A stretch of 64,000 nucleotides of DNA from Cryobacterium algoricola (GTDB taxonomy: Bacteria; Actinomycetota; Actinomycetes; Actinomycetales; Microbacteriaceae): assembly GCF_004402485.1 (NCBI RefSeq), contig NZ_SOFG01000022.1:47417-111416 (forward strand), in the 5' to 3' direction. Shown one piece after another: positions 54,140 to 64,000 of the stretch (position 1 is the first letter of the stretch; the number at the start of each line of letters is the position of its first letter). The translations under genes and the position numbers were made by a program. A model generated the notes under the pieces. It ran no database searches. It saw only the letters and a list, made by a program, of their open reading frames with translations, and was not told the origin of the DNA.

Positions 54140-54345
54140 GATGCTCGCGCCGGTTTGCGCGGGGCGCGCCCGAAACGGCGGGCGCGGGCTGCCGAAACCG
54201 GCGCGGGCACGACGACAGGAGGGCGCGGCCTGCCGAAACCAGCGCGGGCGCGAACGCAAACGGGTGCGGGCTGCCGAAACCGGCGCGGCGGCGAGTACGA
54301 GGGGGCGCGGGCTGCCGAAACCGGCGCGGCGGCATCCGCTCGGCG
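54140..54345. repeat. Array of five degenerate GCTGCCGAAACCGGCGCGG repeats
   Basis: At least four direct copies of GGCTGCCGAAACCGGCGCGG (near 54187, 54229 with one change, 54268, 54309) plus a degenerate first copy lie in the spacer between two genes. Spacers are about 20 bases and unequal. There is no cas gene, so this is not CRISPR. It is the densest cluster of the family seen at 37.5 and 52.9 kb. Confidence 0.75.
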
Positions 54346-54383
54346 ACACGACAGGGCCGGCGACGATAGCCGGGGGCCGCAGG

Positions 54384-55313
54384 TCAGGGCAGGCGGTCGA
54401 AGAGGTGGGTTGCGACGAACGCGACGAGGGATCCGGCGGCGCAGATCGCCGCGACCCCGCCGACGTAGGCGATGACGGCCTCGTTGTTCGGGCCGGATGC
54501 GCCGAAGAAGGTCACGAGGAACGCTGCGGCCGCGACAACGCAGAACGGCACGACGAACCAGAGCTGGGTGCGGTAGCCGATCGCCGGCGTTCCGCGGACC
54601 GGGGCCAGGGGGCCGCCGCCCGTCTCCGGGTCGGCATTCCCAGCCACGAACCGCTGCCCGCGAGGGCGCGCTCGCAACCGGCTGGGCGATGCGCCCCACA
54701 CCCCGAGCGCGAGGCCGCCCGCGCAGCCCCAGACGGCCACGACGAGGAGCCCGGCGATGACGTCGCTCGGCCGGTGCCAGCCGTTTGCGAGGGTCGACAC
54801 TCCGGCCAGGGCAGCGAACGCCGAGCCGAGCAGGGCGGCCAGCCAGCGGGTGCGCGGGCTCGAGACGAGGAAGACGGCGAGAGCGGATGCCGCGGCGACA
54901 GTCGTGTGCCCGGACGGGAACGAATTGCCGGCGTACCCGTCGACACCGAGATCGGGACGGGTGAGCAGCATGTCCTTGAGGACCTGGGTGGTGACGACGG
55001 CACCCAGGGCGACGACGAGGGCGACGACGAGGGTGCGGAGATCGCGGCGCACGGCCGTGATGATCCCGGTGATGACGGCGCCGGCCACGACGGAGACGGT
55101 CGGAACCTGGTCGAGCACCTGCTGGGTGACGACGGTGACGCTGCGCCGGCCGAAGATCGAGCCGTCGTAGGCGAGCTGGTCCATCGTCTGGCCGTGCAGG
55201 GTGCGCACAAAGAAGAGATAGAGCGCGACGAAGGCGGCCGATGCGACGACCGCGCCGCCGAGATATCGCGGGAATCCTGTTGTCGAAAGGGAGCGCACAG
55301 TCCAGCTTCGCAC
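54384..55313 (-). CDS. PAP2-family phosphatase, membrane
   Basis: A protein of about 309 aa with six transmembrane helices. The three PAP2 signatures are KDMLLTRPDL (K-x6-RP), SFPSGHTTVAAA (PSGH) and STLANGWHRPSDVIAG (the His/Asp of motif 3). It therefore dephosphorylates lipid phosphates such as phosphatidic acid or undecaprenyl diphosphate. The C-terminal ~100 residues add two further hydrophobic helices not needed for catalysis. The start is uncertain: GTG at 55313 or 55298; the frame upstream is Arg/Pro-rich and unlikely. Confidence 0.85.
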   Translation of the reverse strand: MRSWTVRSLSTTGFPRYLGGAVVASAAFVALYLFFVRTLHGQTMDQLAYDGSIFGRRSVTVVTQQVLDQVPTVSVVAGAVITGIITAVRRDLRTLVVALVVALGAVVTTQVLKDMLLTRPDLGVDGYAGNSFPSGHTTVAAASALAVFLVSSPRTRWLAALLGSAFAALAGVSTLANGWHRPSDVIAGLLVVAVWGCAGGLALGVWGASPSRLRARPRGQRFVAGNADPETGGGPLAPVRGTPAIGYRTQLWFVVPFCVVAAAAFLVTFFGASGPNNEAVIAYVGGVAAICAAGSLVAFVATHLFDRLP

Positions 55314-55589
55314 GACTGGCTGGACAGACCGTGGGCGAGGCCGCCGAAACGCCGGACAGGACCGCGCATGGAGCAGCGCACCGCAAGCAGAACTGAGCGC
55401 CGCCGCCCCACCTCCGGGGCAAGGCAAAGGACCCCGGGGCCGAACGCCGCCGAGGTCCTTCTGAGCAGAATTCAACTGCTGTGATGTAGAAGTTACACCG
55501 TGCGCGGCGGCCCGTCGTACCATCGCGGCACCGGCTCCCTCCGCGCGCTACCCCTTGACTCGGCGGGCACTCGGCGTACGGTGACTGGC

Positions 55590-55826
55590 ATGTTCGCTGC
55601 ACACCACGGTCGGCACGCCGCCGACAAAGACCATCCCGCGCGCGGAGGCAAGACCCCGGGCGCCCGGGCGGCGGGTGTCGAGGGTTTCAGCGGACTCGAG
55701 GGCGACTTCGAGGAGGAACGCCGGAGGGCCGCGAACGCCGCGGCCGAGCCCACCGAGCCCTACGAGCAGGACACCGTGACCCGGCCCACCCTCCCCGGCA
55801 CCATCGAGGGCCTGACCCACCCCTGA
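55590..55826 (+). CDS. Small hypothetical, probably disordered protein
   Basis: A 78-aa polar protein (FAAHHGRHAADKDHPARGG; GDFEEERRRAANAAAE) without hydrophobic helices. ATG at 55590. No family is named; such acidic/basic short proteins are common in the order. Coding status is moderately likely from composition. Confidence 0.45.
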   Translation: MFAAHHGRHAADKDHPARGGKTPGARAAGVEGFSGLEGDFEEERRRAANAAAEPTEPYEQDTVTRPTLPGTIEGLTHP

Positions 55827-55924
55827 CCCTCCGGTCAGACGCTGCGGGCTGGGCGCCGAGTTCCAGCCTGCCAGGCAGCGGATGCGTCCGGCCCGGTCGG
55901 CGTCGGCCGCACCAACCGCGGGGC

Positions 55925-56842
55925 TCAGACCAGACCGAGCACGACCTTGCCGCGCACGTGGCCGCGCATCAGGTACCGGTAGGCGTCCGCGACCTCCTCG
56001 AGCGGGAACACCCGGTCGATCGGCAGCACCACGTCCCCGCTCGCGACCCGGTTGGCGAGGGCGGCCAGGTCGCCCGGGCGGGCCGCCTGCCCTCCGATGC
56101 CGGTGATGCCGGCATCCGCTCGGTGGCCGCGCGCCGCGATCGTATTGATGCGGGCGCCGGACACCCCGAGCTCGAGGGCGGCGTCGATCGTGGCGGGACC
56201 GTTGTAGTCGAGCACGGCCGTCACCCGCGGCACGAGTGCCCGCACCCGCTCGGCGAGGCCCGCACCGTAGGCGACCGGGATCACGCCGAGGCTGCGGAGG
56301 AAGTCGTGGTTGGCGGGGCTCGCGGTCCCGACCACGGTCGCGCCGGTGCGCAGGGCGAGCTGGACGGCGAGAACGCCCACTCCCCCGGCGGCGGCGCTGA
56401 CGAGTACGGTGTCCTCGCGCGTCAGCCCGAGCGAGCGCACCGAGGCGGCCGCGGCGCGGCCCGCGATATCGAGGGCTCCGGCGGCGAGGAAACCGAGGGC
56501 ATCCGGCTTGCGGATGATCGCGGATGCGTCGACGACGAGCCAGTCTGCCTGCGCGAACATGCGCCGGCCGCCGAGCACGGCGTCGCCGACGGCCCAGCTC
56601 GTCACGCCGGCACCGAGTTCGTCGATGACGCCGGAGAAGTCGTTGCCGTTGCCGCTCGGCAGCTCGACGCCATGGGCGCCGGCCGCCGGGCCGCCGCGCA
56701 GGATCTTCCAGTCGACGGGATTGACTCCGGCGGCGTGCACCCGTACGCGCACCTGGCCGCGGCCGGGCGCAGGCGGATCACCGGTGATCACCCTGAGGAC
56801 TTCCGGGCCGCCGAATTCGGAGAAGCGCACGTAACGAGCCAT
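55925..56842 (-). CDS. NADPH:quinone oxidoreductase (zinc-independent MDR family)
   Basis: A 305-aa medium-chain reductase. The GroES-like N-terminal half has HAAGVNPVDWKILRGG and GNDFSGVIDELGAGV. The nucleotide domain has the AAxGGVG motif in VLVSAAAGGVGVLAVQLAL (about residues 146-164). There are no zinc-binding Cys. The C-terminus ends YLMRGHVRGKVVLGLV. It likely reduces quinones or enones with NADPH. Monocistronic; the divergent spacer carries the Hsp20 operator. Confidence 0.88.
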   Translation of the reverse strand: MARYVRFSEFGGPEVLRVITGDPPAPGRGQVRVRVHAAGVNPVDWKILRGGPAAGAHGVELPSGNGNDFSGVIDELGAGVTSWAVGDAVLGGRRMFAQADWLVVDASAIIRKPDALGFLAAGALDIAGRAAAASVRSLGLTREDTVLVSAAAGGVGVLAVQLALRTGATVVGTASPANHDFLRSLGVIPVAYGAGLAERVRALVPRVTAVLDYNGPATIDAALELGVSGARINTIAARGHRADAGITGIGGQAARPGDLAALANRVASGDVVLPIDRVFPLEEVADAYRYLMRGHVRGKVVLGLV

Positions 56843-56981
56843 GTGCCCAGCCTATTCAGGGCGCGCAACCCCCGGCATCCCTCGAATGCGGCGGCGTCGC
56901 CGGGGCGCTTTCGCTGCCCTCGAACGACCCGAACCCGCCTCTCCCGGGCGATTGCGGGACCCGGCGGACGGGAATACATTG

Positions 56982-57014
56982 TCAATAGTTGAGCCAGTTC
57001 GACTCAACTATTGA
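56982..57014. promoter_or_regulatory. HspR-like (HAIR) operator ahead of hsp20
   Basis: TCAATAGTTGAG (56982-56993) and CTCAACTATTGA (57003-57014) form a perfect 12-bp inverted repeat with 9-base spacer. Its core GTTGAGC-N7-ACTCAAC closely matches the HspR-associated repeat CTTGAGT-N7-ACTCAAG, and it sits about 90 bases before a small heat-shock gene. Confidence 0.7.
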
Positions 57015-57100
57015 GAATCAACTGAGAATCATCCGGACTTCCGGGTCGATGTCCCGATGGATGAACATCCCCGGAACCGGACCACAGGGAAGGACACACC

Positions 57101-57556
57101 ATGGCAATGAATTACGATCCGTTCCGCGAACTCGACCGCATGGCATCGGCCCTCATCGACAACCGGGGACCCCGGGTCATGCCGATGGACCTCTTCCGGG
57201 AGGGTGACCACTACGTGCTGAACGCCGACATGCCCGGCATCGACCCGGGCTCGGTCGATATCGACGTCGACGGCCAGCTGCTCACGATCCGCGGCGAACG
57301 CACGATGGCGAACCACGAGAACGTGAAGTGGCTGACCCGCGAGCGTGTGGCCGGTTCGTTCCTGCGCCAGCTCAACCTCGGCCAGGGTCTCGACGTCGAC
57401 CGCATCAGCGCGACGTACAACAACGGGGTGCTGAGCGTGACGATCCCGGTGAGCGAGGCCGCCAAGCCCCGCAAGATCGCCGTGACGAGCTCCGGCGAGC
57501 AGGCCGAGCGCGTGCTGCAGGTCAACGAGGGAGAGCACCCGGCCGACACCAAGTGA
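57101..57556 (+). CDS. Hsp20-family small heat-shock protein
   Basis: A 151-aa alpha-crystallin-type chaperone. The N-terminus is NYDPFRELDRMASALID. The crystallin domain covers about residues 35-130: MPMDLFREGDHYVLNADMPG, VDGQLLTIRGER, and VERVAGSF-type strands, ending in NNGVLSVTIPVSEAAKPRKI with the I-x-V-like tail. It holds unfolding proteins for DnaK. HspR probably represses it through the inverted repeat upstream, releasing on heat. A perfect hairpin follows its stop. Confidence 0.93.
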   Translation: MAMNYDPFRELDRMASALIDNRGPRVMPMDLFREGDHYVLNADMPGIDPGSVDIDVDGQLLTIRGERTMANHENVKWLTRERVAGSFLRQLNLGQGLDVDRISATYNNGVLSVTIPVSEAAKPRKIAVTSSGEQAERVLQVNEGEHPADTK

Positions 57557-57624
57557 ACGCGCGGCTGCGAGCGGCCTGAGAGTCACTTCAGGCTGACGCT
57601 CGCTGCGCACCCCGGTGCGGCCTA

Positions 57625-57658
57625 CTGCGGACCCGGAGGTTTTTCTCCGGGTCCGCAG
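57625..57658 (+). terminator. Terminator hairpin after hsp20
   Basis: CTGCGGACCCGGAG (57625-57638) and CTCCGGGTCCGCAG (57645-57658) form a perfect 14-bp stem with loop GTTTTT. There is no strong U-tract after it, but position and strength fit a stem-only actinobacterial terminator. Confidence 0.75.
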
Positions 57659-57713
57659 GCCTGTTCGTCTGGAGTACACCGGCCGTTCAAGAACGGCTGG
57701 TCGAATATTCGGA

Positions 57714-57733
57714 GTAGAGTCAGTCGACTCAAC
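57714..57733. promoter_or_regulatory. Second, weaker HAIR-like site before the phosphoesterase
   Basis: GTAGAGT-N6-ACTCAAC resembles the hsp20 operator (both contain GAG[CT]CAGT then CGACTCAAC) but is shorter by one base in the spacer. It ends 6 bases before the GTG start of the phosphoesterase. A 7-bp palindrome GCCGTTC/GAACGGC (57682-57697) lies nearby. Confidence 0.4.
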
Positions 57734-57738
57734 GATGA

Positions 57739-58710
57739 GTGCCACACAGTCCCGACGAATGGAAAGTTCATTTGAACCTGCGAACGGCCGAATACCCCAG
57801 GCCGGACTATTTCCTGCTCCATCTCAGCGACACTCACGTTCTGGCCAATGGCGGCAGGCTCTACGACCGGGTCGACAGCGCCCGGCACCTGGCCGAACTC
57901 TTCGCCGAGGTCGAAGCCTCGTCTGGCCGCCCCGATGCCATCATCATCACCGGCGATCTGGCCGACAAGGGTGAAGCGGATGCCTATGCCCTGGTCCGAA
58001 GCATCGTCGAGCCGGCCGCCGCTCGCCTCGGCGCCCGCGTCATCTGGGTGATGGGCAACCACGACAGCCGCCCGGCCTTCCGCGCGGAACTCCTCGACCA
58101 GCCCTCGTCGACGGCACCGATCGACCGCGTCGACTACATCGGCGGCCTCAGAATCATCACGCTCGACACCTCGGTGCCCCACCACCACTACGGCACAGTC
58201 ACCGATGCCCAGCTCGCCTGGCTCACCGGGGAACTGAGCGTTCCCGCGCCCGACGGCACCATCCTCGCGATGCACCACCCGCCCGTCCCGAGCGTGCTCG
58301 ACCTCGCCGTCTCCGTCGAGCTCCGCGGCCAGGACCGCCTCGCCAGGGTGCTCCGCGGCACGGATGTCCGCAGCATCCTCGCCGGGCACCTGCACTATTC
58401 CTCGACCGCGATGTTCGCCGGCATCCCCGTGTCGGTGGCCTCGGCCACGTGCTACACGCAGGACCTCAACGTGCCCGTCGGCGGCACCCGCGGCCGCGAC
58501 GGCGCCCGCGCGTTCAACCTCGTGCACGTCTACCCCGACACCGTGCTGCACTCGGTCGTGCCGCTCGGCAGTTACGCTCCGCTCGACTACATCGACCCGG
58601 AGGAGAGCGCCCGCCGCCTCGCCGAGTCGGGCATCACGATCATGGACGCGGGTACTCTGCCAGCGCTCCGCGAGCCGCCGATGACCACGCCGATCCCGGT
58701 TCTGCGCTAA
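57739..58710 (+). CDS. CpdA-type metallophosphoesterase (3',5'-cyclic nucleotide phosphodiesterase family)
   Basis: A 323-aa calcineurin-fold enzyme. Metal motifs in order: LHLSDTHV (about residue 28-35), ITGDLAD (about 70), VMGNHDSR (about 107), AMHHPPVP (about 175) and AGHLHYSS (about 215). This set matches class III cyclic-nucleotide phosphodiesterases that cut cAMP (or cyclic di-/other nucleotides). The start is GTG at 57739. The gene's last 71 bases overlap the end of the convergent Stealth gene. A HAIR-like site before it hints at co-control with hsp20. Confidence 0.88.
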   Translation: MPHSPDEWKVHLNLRTAEYPRPDYFLLHLSDTHVLANGGRLYDRVDSARHLAELFAEVEASSGRPDAIIITGDLADKGEADAYALVRSIVEPAAARLGARVIWVMGNHDSRPAFRAELLDQPSSTAPIDRVDYIGGLRIITLDTSVPHHHYGTVTDAQLAWLTGELSVPAPDGTILAMHHPPVPSVLDLAVSVELRGQDRLARVLRGTDVRSILAGHLHYSSTAMFAGIPVSVASATCYTQDLNVPVGGTRGRDGARAFNLVHVYPDTVLHSVVPLGSYAPLDYIDPEESARRLAESGITIMDAGTLPALREPPMTTPIPVLR

Positions 58711-60430
58711 ACGGGCCGGTCCGGGGCGCACCGCCGGCGTCACCGACCCCGCCGTTGACCGCGGTCGCGCCCGCGGCGGCCGCGGCGGGCGCGACGCTCG
58801 TCGTGACCTGCGCCTCGCGCTCCCACGGTGCGACGATCGGGAAGTACTGCTCGAGGAACTCGGTCACGGCCGCGCGGCGCACGTCGTCGGAGATCTCGGG
58901 GAAGCTACCGTCGTTGAGGCAGAACATGTCCTGGTCGCGGCGCTTGCGAAGCTTGTTCATCTGGCGCAGGGCGAGTTTGAGCGTCGTCTCGATGTAGAGC
59001 GACCTCGCCTGGGTTTGCTCGACCGCGCGCCCGGTGGTCAGCGCGTAGTAGTGGTACAGCGAGTTCGTCACGGAGATGTCGGTCGCCGAACGGAACTGGC
59101 TCGCCGCGGTCCGGGCGAAGTCCTCCGGGAACTCGGCCTCGAGCTCGAACAGCACGCTCTTCCGCATCGGCACCGCCGTGTGCTCGAGGTGACGGGTGGT
59201 GACCTTGCCGAAGCGCTCGCGGAGCAGCGCCCGGTTGACCCGGGCGGCGTTCTCGAACCCGCTGCGGCTCGGGTCGTTCTCGCCGAGGCCGATCCGGGTG
59301 GCCGCCTCGATGAATTTGGTGACGCCGCCGGGCGAGAAGAACAGTTCCGGGCCAATCGGACGGCCGAAGAACATGTCGTCGTTGGAGTACAGGAAGTGCT
59401 CGGCGAGCCCGGGGATGTGGTGCAGCTGGCTTTCCACGGCGTGCGAGTTGTGGGTCGGCAGCACGCTCGGGTCCGGGAAGAAGTCCTCGCTCCGCATGAT
59501 CGTGACGCGCGGGTGCTCGGCGAGCCACTCGGGTGCCGGGGAGTCGGTCGCGATGAAGATGCGGCGCACCCAGGGTGCGAACATGTAGACGCTGCGCAGG
59601 GCGTACTTGAGCTCGTCGATCTGCCGGAACCGGGCGTCGGACTCGTCGCCGCTGCCGACGACGTATGCCTTCATCCGCTTGGCACGTTCGCGCTGGAAGT
59701 CGCTCGAGGAGCCGTCGACCCAGGAGAAGACCATGTCGATGTCGAAGCTCACGTCACTCGCGAGATCGTCGAACATGTGCTGCAGAGTGCGCCAGGTGCG
59801 CCCGAACAGGGTGATCGTGGTCTCGCGGGCCTCGCCACGCGGCATCCGCCTGCGCATCAGCGAATTCTCGACCGGGGCGACGATCTCGTCTTCTCCGAAG
59901 AACCAGAGTTCGAACTGGAATGCGGTCTCGGCACCGTACCGGAGGCGGCCGATCGGTTCGATGCGCGGGCGGTAGACCCGGAAGACGGATGACTTGCGCA
60001 GGGTGGTGAGGGCGCCGTCGGCGAGGAGGAGCGGCTGGGTGAGGTGCCCGTCGAGGGGCTTCGCGTAGAAGGGGTCGTTCGAGAACGCCTCGGCGAGCGC
60101 GCGGGTGATGTGCTTGCGGCGCTTGCGGTCGACGGCGAGCACCGGGCGGTCGTGGTCGCCGCGGACGAGCAGGAAGTCGATGCCGGCGGCGTCGAGGGCG
60201 TGCGCCACGGCGAGCAGGTCCCTGACCATGGACTCGTGCGGGGTGAAGTGGCCGTTGATCAGGGCGATTTCACCCTTGCGCACGACGACGTCTTCGCGGT
60301 CGAAGCGGCGGGTGCGGGCGTCCGGGGATAGCAGCACGAGTTCGGGTTCCTGGCTCAGCGAGAGCACCGGGACGGCCGGGGTCACCGGGACGATCGGCTG
60401 CTCTGCGGCTGAACGATCGACGGTAACCAT
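58640..60430 (-). CDS. Stealth-family sugar-phosphate transferase
   Basis: A 596-aa cytosolic enzyme. The Stealth CR1 motif is [13 protein letters not shown] (about residue 235); CR2 has [20 protein letters not shown] (about 275) and [14 protein letters not shown]3 has [16 protein letters not shown] and [14 protein letters not shown] (about 350-370). This family transfers sugar 1-phosphates to build phosphoglycan capsules or wall polymers, and is related to GlcNAc-1-phosphotransferase. The N-terminal 140 residues are a variable domain; the C-terminal 60 are Ala/Gly-rich disorder. GAGGAGG precedes the ATG at 60430. No other capsule gene is next to it. Convergent overlap of 71 bases with the phosphoesterase. 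Confidence 0.88.
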   Translation of the reverse strand: MVTVDRSAAEQPIVPVTPAVPVLSLSQEPELVLLSPDARTRRFDREDVVVRKGEIALINGHFTPHESMVRDLLAVAHALDAAGIDFLLVRGDHDRPVLAVDRKRRKHITRALAEAFSNDPFYAKPLDGHLTQPLLLADGALTTLRKSSVFRVYRPRIEPIGRLRYGAETAFQFELWFFGEDEIVAPVENSLMRRRMPRGEARETTITLFGRTWRTLQHMFDDLASDVSFDIDMVFSWVDGSSSDFQRERAKRMKAYVVGSGDESDARFRQIDELKYALRSVYMFAPWVRRIFIATDSPAPEWLAEHPRVTIMRSEDFFPDPSVLPTHNSHAVESQLHHIPGLAEHFLYSNDDMFFGRPIGPELFFSPGGVTKFIEAATRIGLGENDPSRSGFENAARVNRALLRERFGKVTTRHLEHTAVPMRKSVLFELEAEFPEDFARTAASQFRSATDISVTNSLYHYYALTTGRAVEQTQARSLYIETTLKLALRQMNKLRKRRDQDMFCLNDGSFPEISDDVRRAAVTEFLEQYFPIVAPWEREAQVTTSVAPAAAAAGATAVNGGVGDAGGAPRTGPFSAEPGSAWSSAARGALAEYPRP

Positions 60431-60626
60431 GGTCCTCCTCGGGAAATTGGGAACGCTCATCCACGAGGCAACCGTGTGTTGCCGGGGAGAGTGCGTCCGG
60501 TACGTGCCGGCGGCCGCGACCCGGTCTGAGCCGGGAACCGGCAGCCGACAGCAAGCGGTAGCGTTCCTTCCAGTCTACGTTGCCCGGCGACCGGCCCCGA
60601 TGGCGCCCGCCGCTCCCGGAGGCGGC

Positions 60627-61055
60627 TCAGCGCGCGCTGATGCCGATCAGGCCGATGATGAGGGCCATCACCTCGAGGGTGACGAGTTCGTGGGCGAGGT
60701 TCAGCACGGTGAGCCCCGCGGGGCGCCGGTCGAAGACGTCGTGGGTGACCATCCGGGCCGCGGTGAAGCCGGCCCAGAGGATCAGCGCGGTCAGCAGCGC
60801 ATTGGCGAGGAAGCTGCCGCCGTAGAAGTTCTGCGTGATCGCGATGGCGCCGGCGAGCACCCAGGCGGTCACGAAGCTGACGAGCACGGTGATGACGAGG
60901 GGCGCGACCGCGTTGGCGCGCATGCTCTCCTCATCGTGGCCGACCGCGCGCATCCAGTACGCGCCGAAGACGCGCCGCGAATACCAGATCGACCCGACGG
61001 CCATGCTCGACGCGGTGGCCAGGAGTACGGCCCAGATGTTGATCTCGGGAACCAT
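60627..61055 (-). CDS. DUF1761 membrane protein
   Basis: A 142-aa protein with four hydrophobic helices (INIWAVLLATASSMAVGSIW; LVITVLVSFVTAWVLAGAI; NALLTALILWAGFTA; LEVMALIIGLIGIS). The start VPEINIWAV and IWYSRRVFGAYWMRAV are typical of DUF1761, whose function is unknown. Confidence 0.82.
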   Translation of the reverse strand: MVPEINIWAVLLATASSMAVGSIWYSRRVFGAYWMRAVGHDEESMRANAVAPLVITVLVSFVTAWVLAGAIAITQNFYGGSFLANALLTALILWAGFTAARMVTHDVFDRRPAGLTVLNLAHELVTLEVMALIIGLIGISAR

Positions 61056-61105
61056 GGGGGATCCTCTCGCTGATTCCGCCGGCGGCGGAGGGGATGGCTC
61101 CGATG

Positions 61106-63307
<2,202 letters not shown>

Positions 63308-63416
63308 GGTCCCATTGTGCCCCGACCCCGCAAGATCGAACCGGACCGGCGGAGCCGCGCGCGCGTGGTTCCCGACTCGTTACAGTGGACACACCTCGAC
63401 CGCTGGGAGCTGCGGG

Positions 63417-64000
63417 ATGACATCGGAGTCTGTGGCACAACGGCTGCACGCCGCAGCCGCGGCGGATGCCGCCCTCGCCTCCGATCTCCGCGCCGCCTAC
63501 CGGGGCAGGCACGACGTTCTCGACGCCCTGTGGTGGCGGGCGCACCCGCTCACCGCGACCCCGGGCGGGCGGCCGGATCCCGCCGCGGAGCTGCCCCGGT
63601 TGCAGGCTGCGGTGTACGCGCGGCCCGGCCCGGACGGGTCCCTCGTCGAGAGCGAACGGCGACTCGGTGACCTCACGGCCCGGCTGCGGCAGGACGATGC
63701 GGACCTCGACGCGGTGCTGCTGCTGTTCCCCGACGGCGCCCTCCCCGCCAGCTCCCCGGGTGCGCCGCATTCTGCCGGCAGTCCGCGCGCTCCCGGCGGT
63801 CACGGCGGCTCGAGCGCCCCCGGCGCTCCGAATGCTCCCGACGGTCACGGAAGCTCGGGCGCACCCAGCACTCCTGGCACTCCCGGCACTCCCGGCGGCC
63901 CCGGCACTCCCGGCGCTCCAGGCGCTCACGGCGGCCCCGGAGGCCCCGGCGGCTCGGGCGCACCGGTTGGCACGTCCGACGCCGACGGGAGCGCGCAGCC
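63417..64000 (+). CDS. Protein with collagen-like Gly-X-Y tail (3' end outside window)
   Basis: The frame from the ATG at 63417 has no stop before the window ends (194 codons). Residues 1-115 are helical (SESVAQRLHAAAAADAALAS; RRLGDLTARLRQDDADLD) with a Trp pair (LDALWWRAHPLT). From about residue 120 the sequence is Gly/Pro/Ala/Ser-rich with irregular Gly-X-Y steps (APGGHGGSS, TPGTPGTPGGPGTPG). Such tails are probably flexible. The helical N-terminus resembles unnamed actinobacterial proteins; the tail is unusual. Partial; function unknown. Confidence 0.65.
   Translation, partial: MTSESVAQRLHAAAAADAALASDLRAAYRGRHDVLDALWWRAHPLTATPGGRPDPAAELPRLQAAVYARPGPDGSLVESERRLGDLTARLRQDDADLDAVLLLFPDGALPASSPGAPHSAGSPRAPGGHGGSSAPGAPNAPDGHGSSGAPSTPGTPGTPGGPGTPGAPGAHGGPGGPGGSGAPVGTSDADGSAQ

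Noticed and set aside
54140..54345. CRISPR-like array
   Set aside because: Repeat copies are degenerate and unevenly spaced, related copies occur alone elsewhere, and no cas gene is near. Treated as a dispersed repeat family.

Overview
The window is high-GC actinobacterial chromosome. Gene content (carbohydrate ABC importers without their own ATPase, LacI control, many GTG/TTG starts, a NERD-domain protein, a Pr6Pr membrane protein, a predicted DUF3494 ice-binding protein) suggests Microbacteriaceae, perhaps a cold-adapted genus such as Cryobacterium. This is inferred from gene types and base composition; no rRNA or tRNA is present to confirm it.

Bases 1-20.7 kb form an accessory region, with lower GC and more relaxed codon use up to about 11.8 kb. 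It holds: (i) the 3' end of a DNA cytosine-5 methyltransferase running in from outside the window; (ii) a graveyard of decayed insertion sequences (IS3-type OrfA, IS21-type IstA/IstB); (iii) a tightly coupled three-gene minus-strand operon of a P-loop ATPase (671 aa), an unrecognised protein (483 aa) and an 1880-aa protein with a PD-(D/E)XK-like motif and a HerA/FtsK-type ATPase, resembling DptF-DptG-DptH (DndFGH) in layout; (iv) a possible extra ORF ahead of that operon; (v) a 2.1-kaa DUF4011/superfamily I helicase/Vsr-like nuclease protein of the Hhe type; (vi) a membrane protein; (vii) a TacA-TacT toxin-antitoxin pair with a perfect operator palindrome. Together this reads as a defence island.

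Bases 20.7-40 kb are ordinary chromosome: a TPR-GGDEF diguanylate cyclase, a glutaredoxin-like protein, PEP synthase, the ice-binding protein and a lipoprotein converging on a terminator, a small-membrane/J-domain pair, an unusual OB-fold/coiled-coil protein, a NERD protein, a hydrolase, acylphosphatase, a Pr6Pr protein, a flavin amine oxidase whose domain order appears circularly permuted, a small-molecule or rRNA-type methyltransferase and an SDR.

Bases 40.3-47.2 kb hold a LacI-controlled oligosaccharide locus: divergent regulator, tandem operators 21 bp apart, binding lipoprotein, two permeases and a glycogen-debranching-like glucosidase. Bases 47.3-50.9 kb encode a two-gene type III polyketide synthase operon whose second product fuses a methyltransferase to a flavin hydroxylase. 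The rest contains pyruvate oxidase, small membrane proteins, a PAP2 phosphatase, a quinone oxidoreductase, an Hsp20 with an HspR-like operator, a cyclic-nucleotide-phosphodiesterase-like enzyme, a Stealth-type sugar-phosphate transferase, DUF1761, a DUF255 thioredoxin-like protein, and the start of a protein with a collagen-like Gly-X-Y tail that runs off the end. Several families of short dispersed intergenic repeats occur from 34 kb on.
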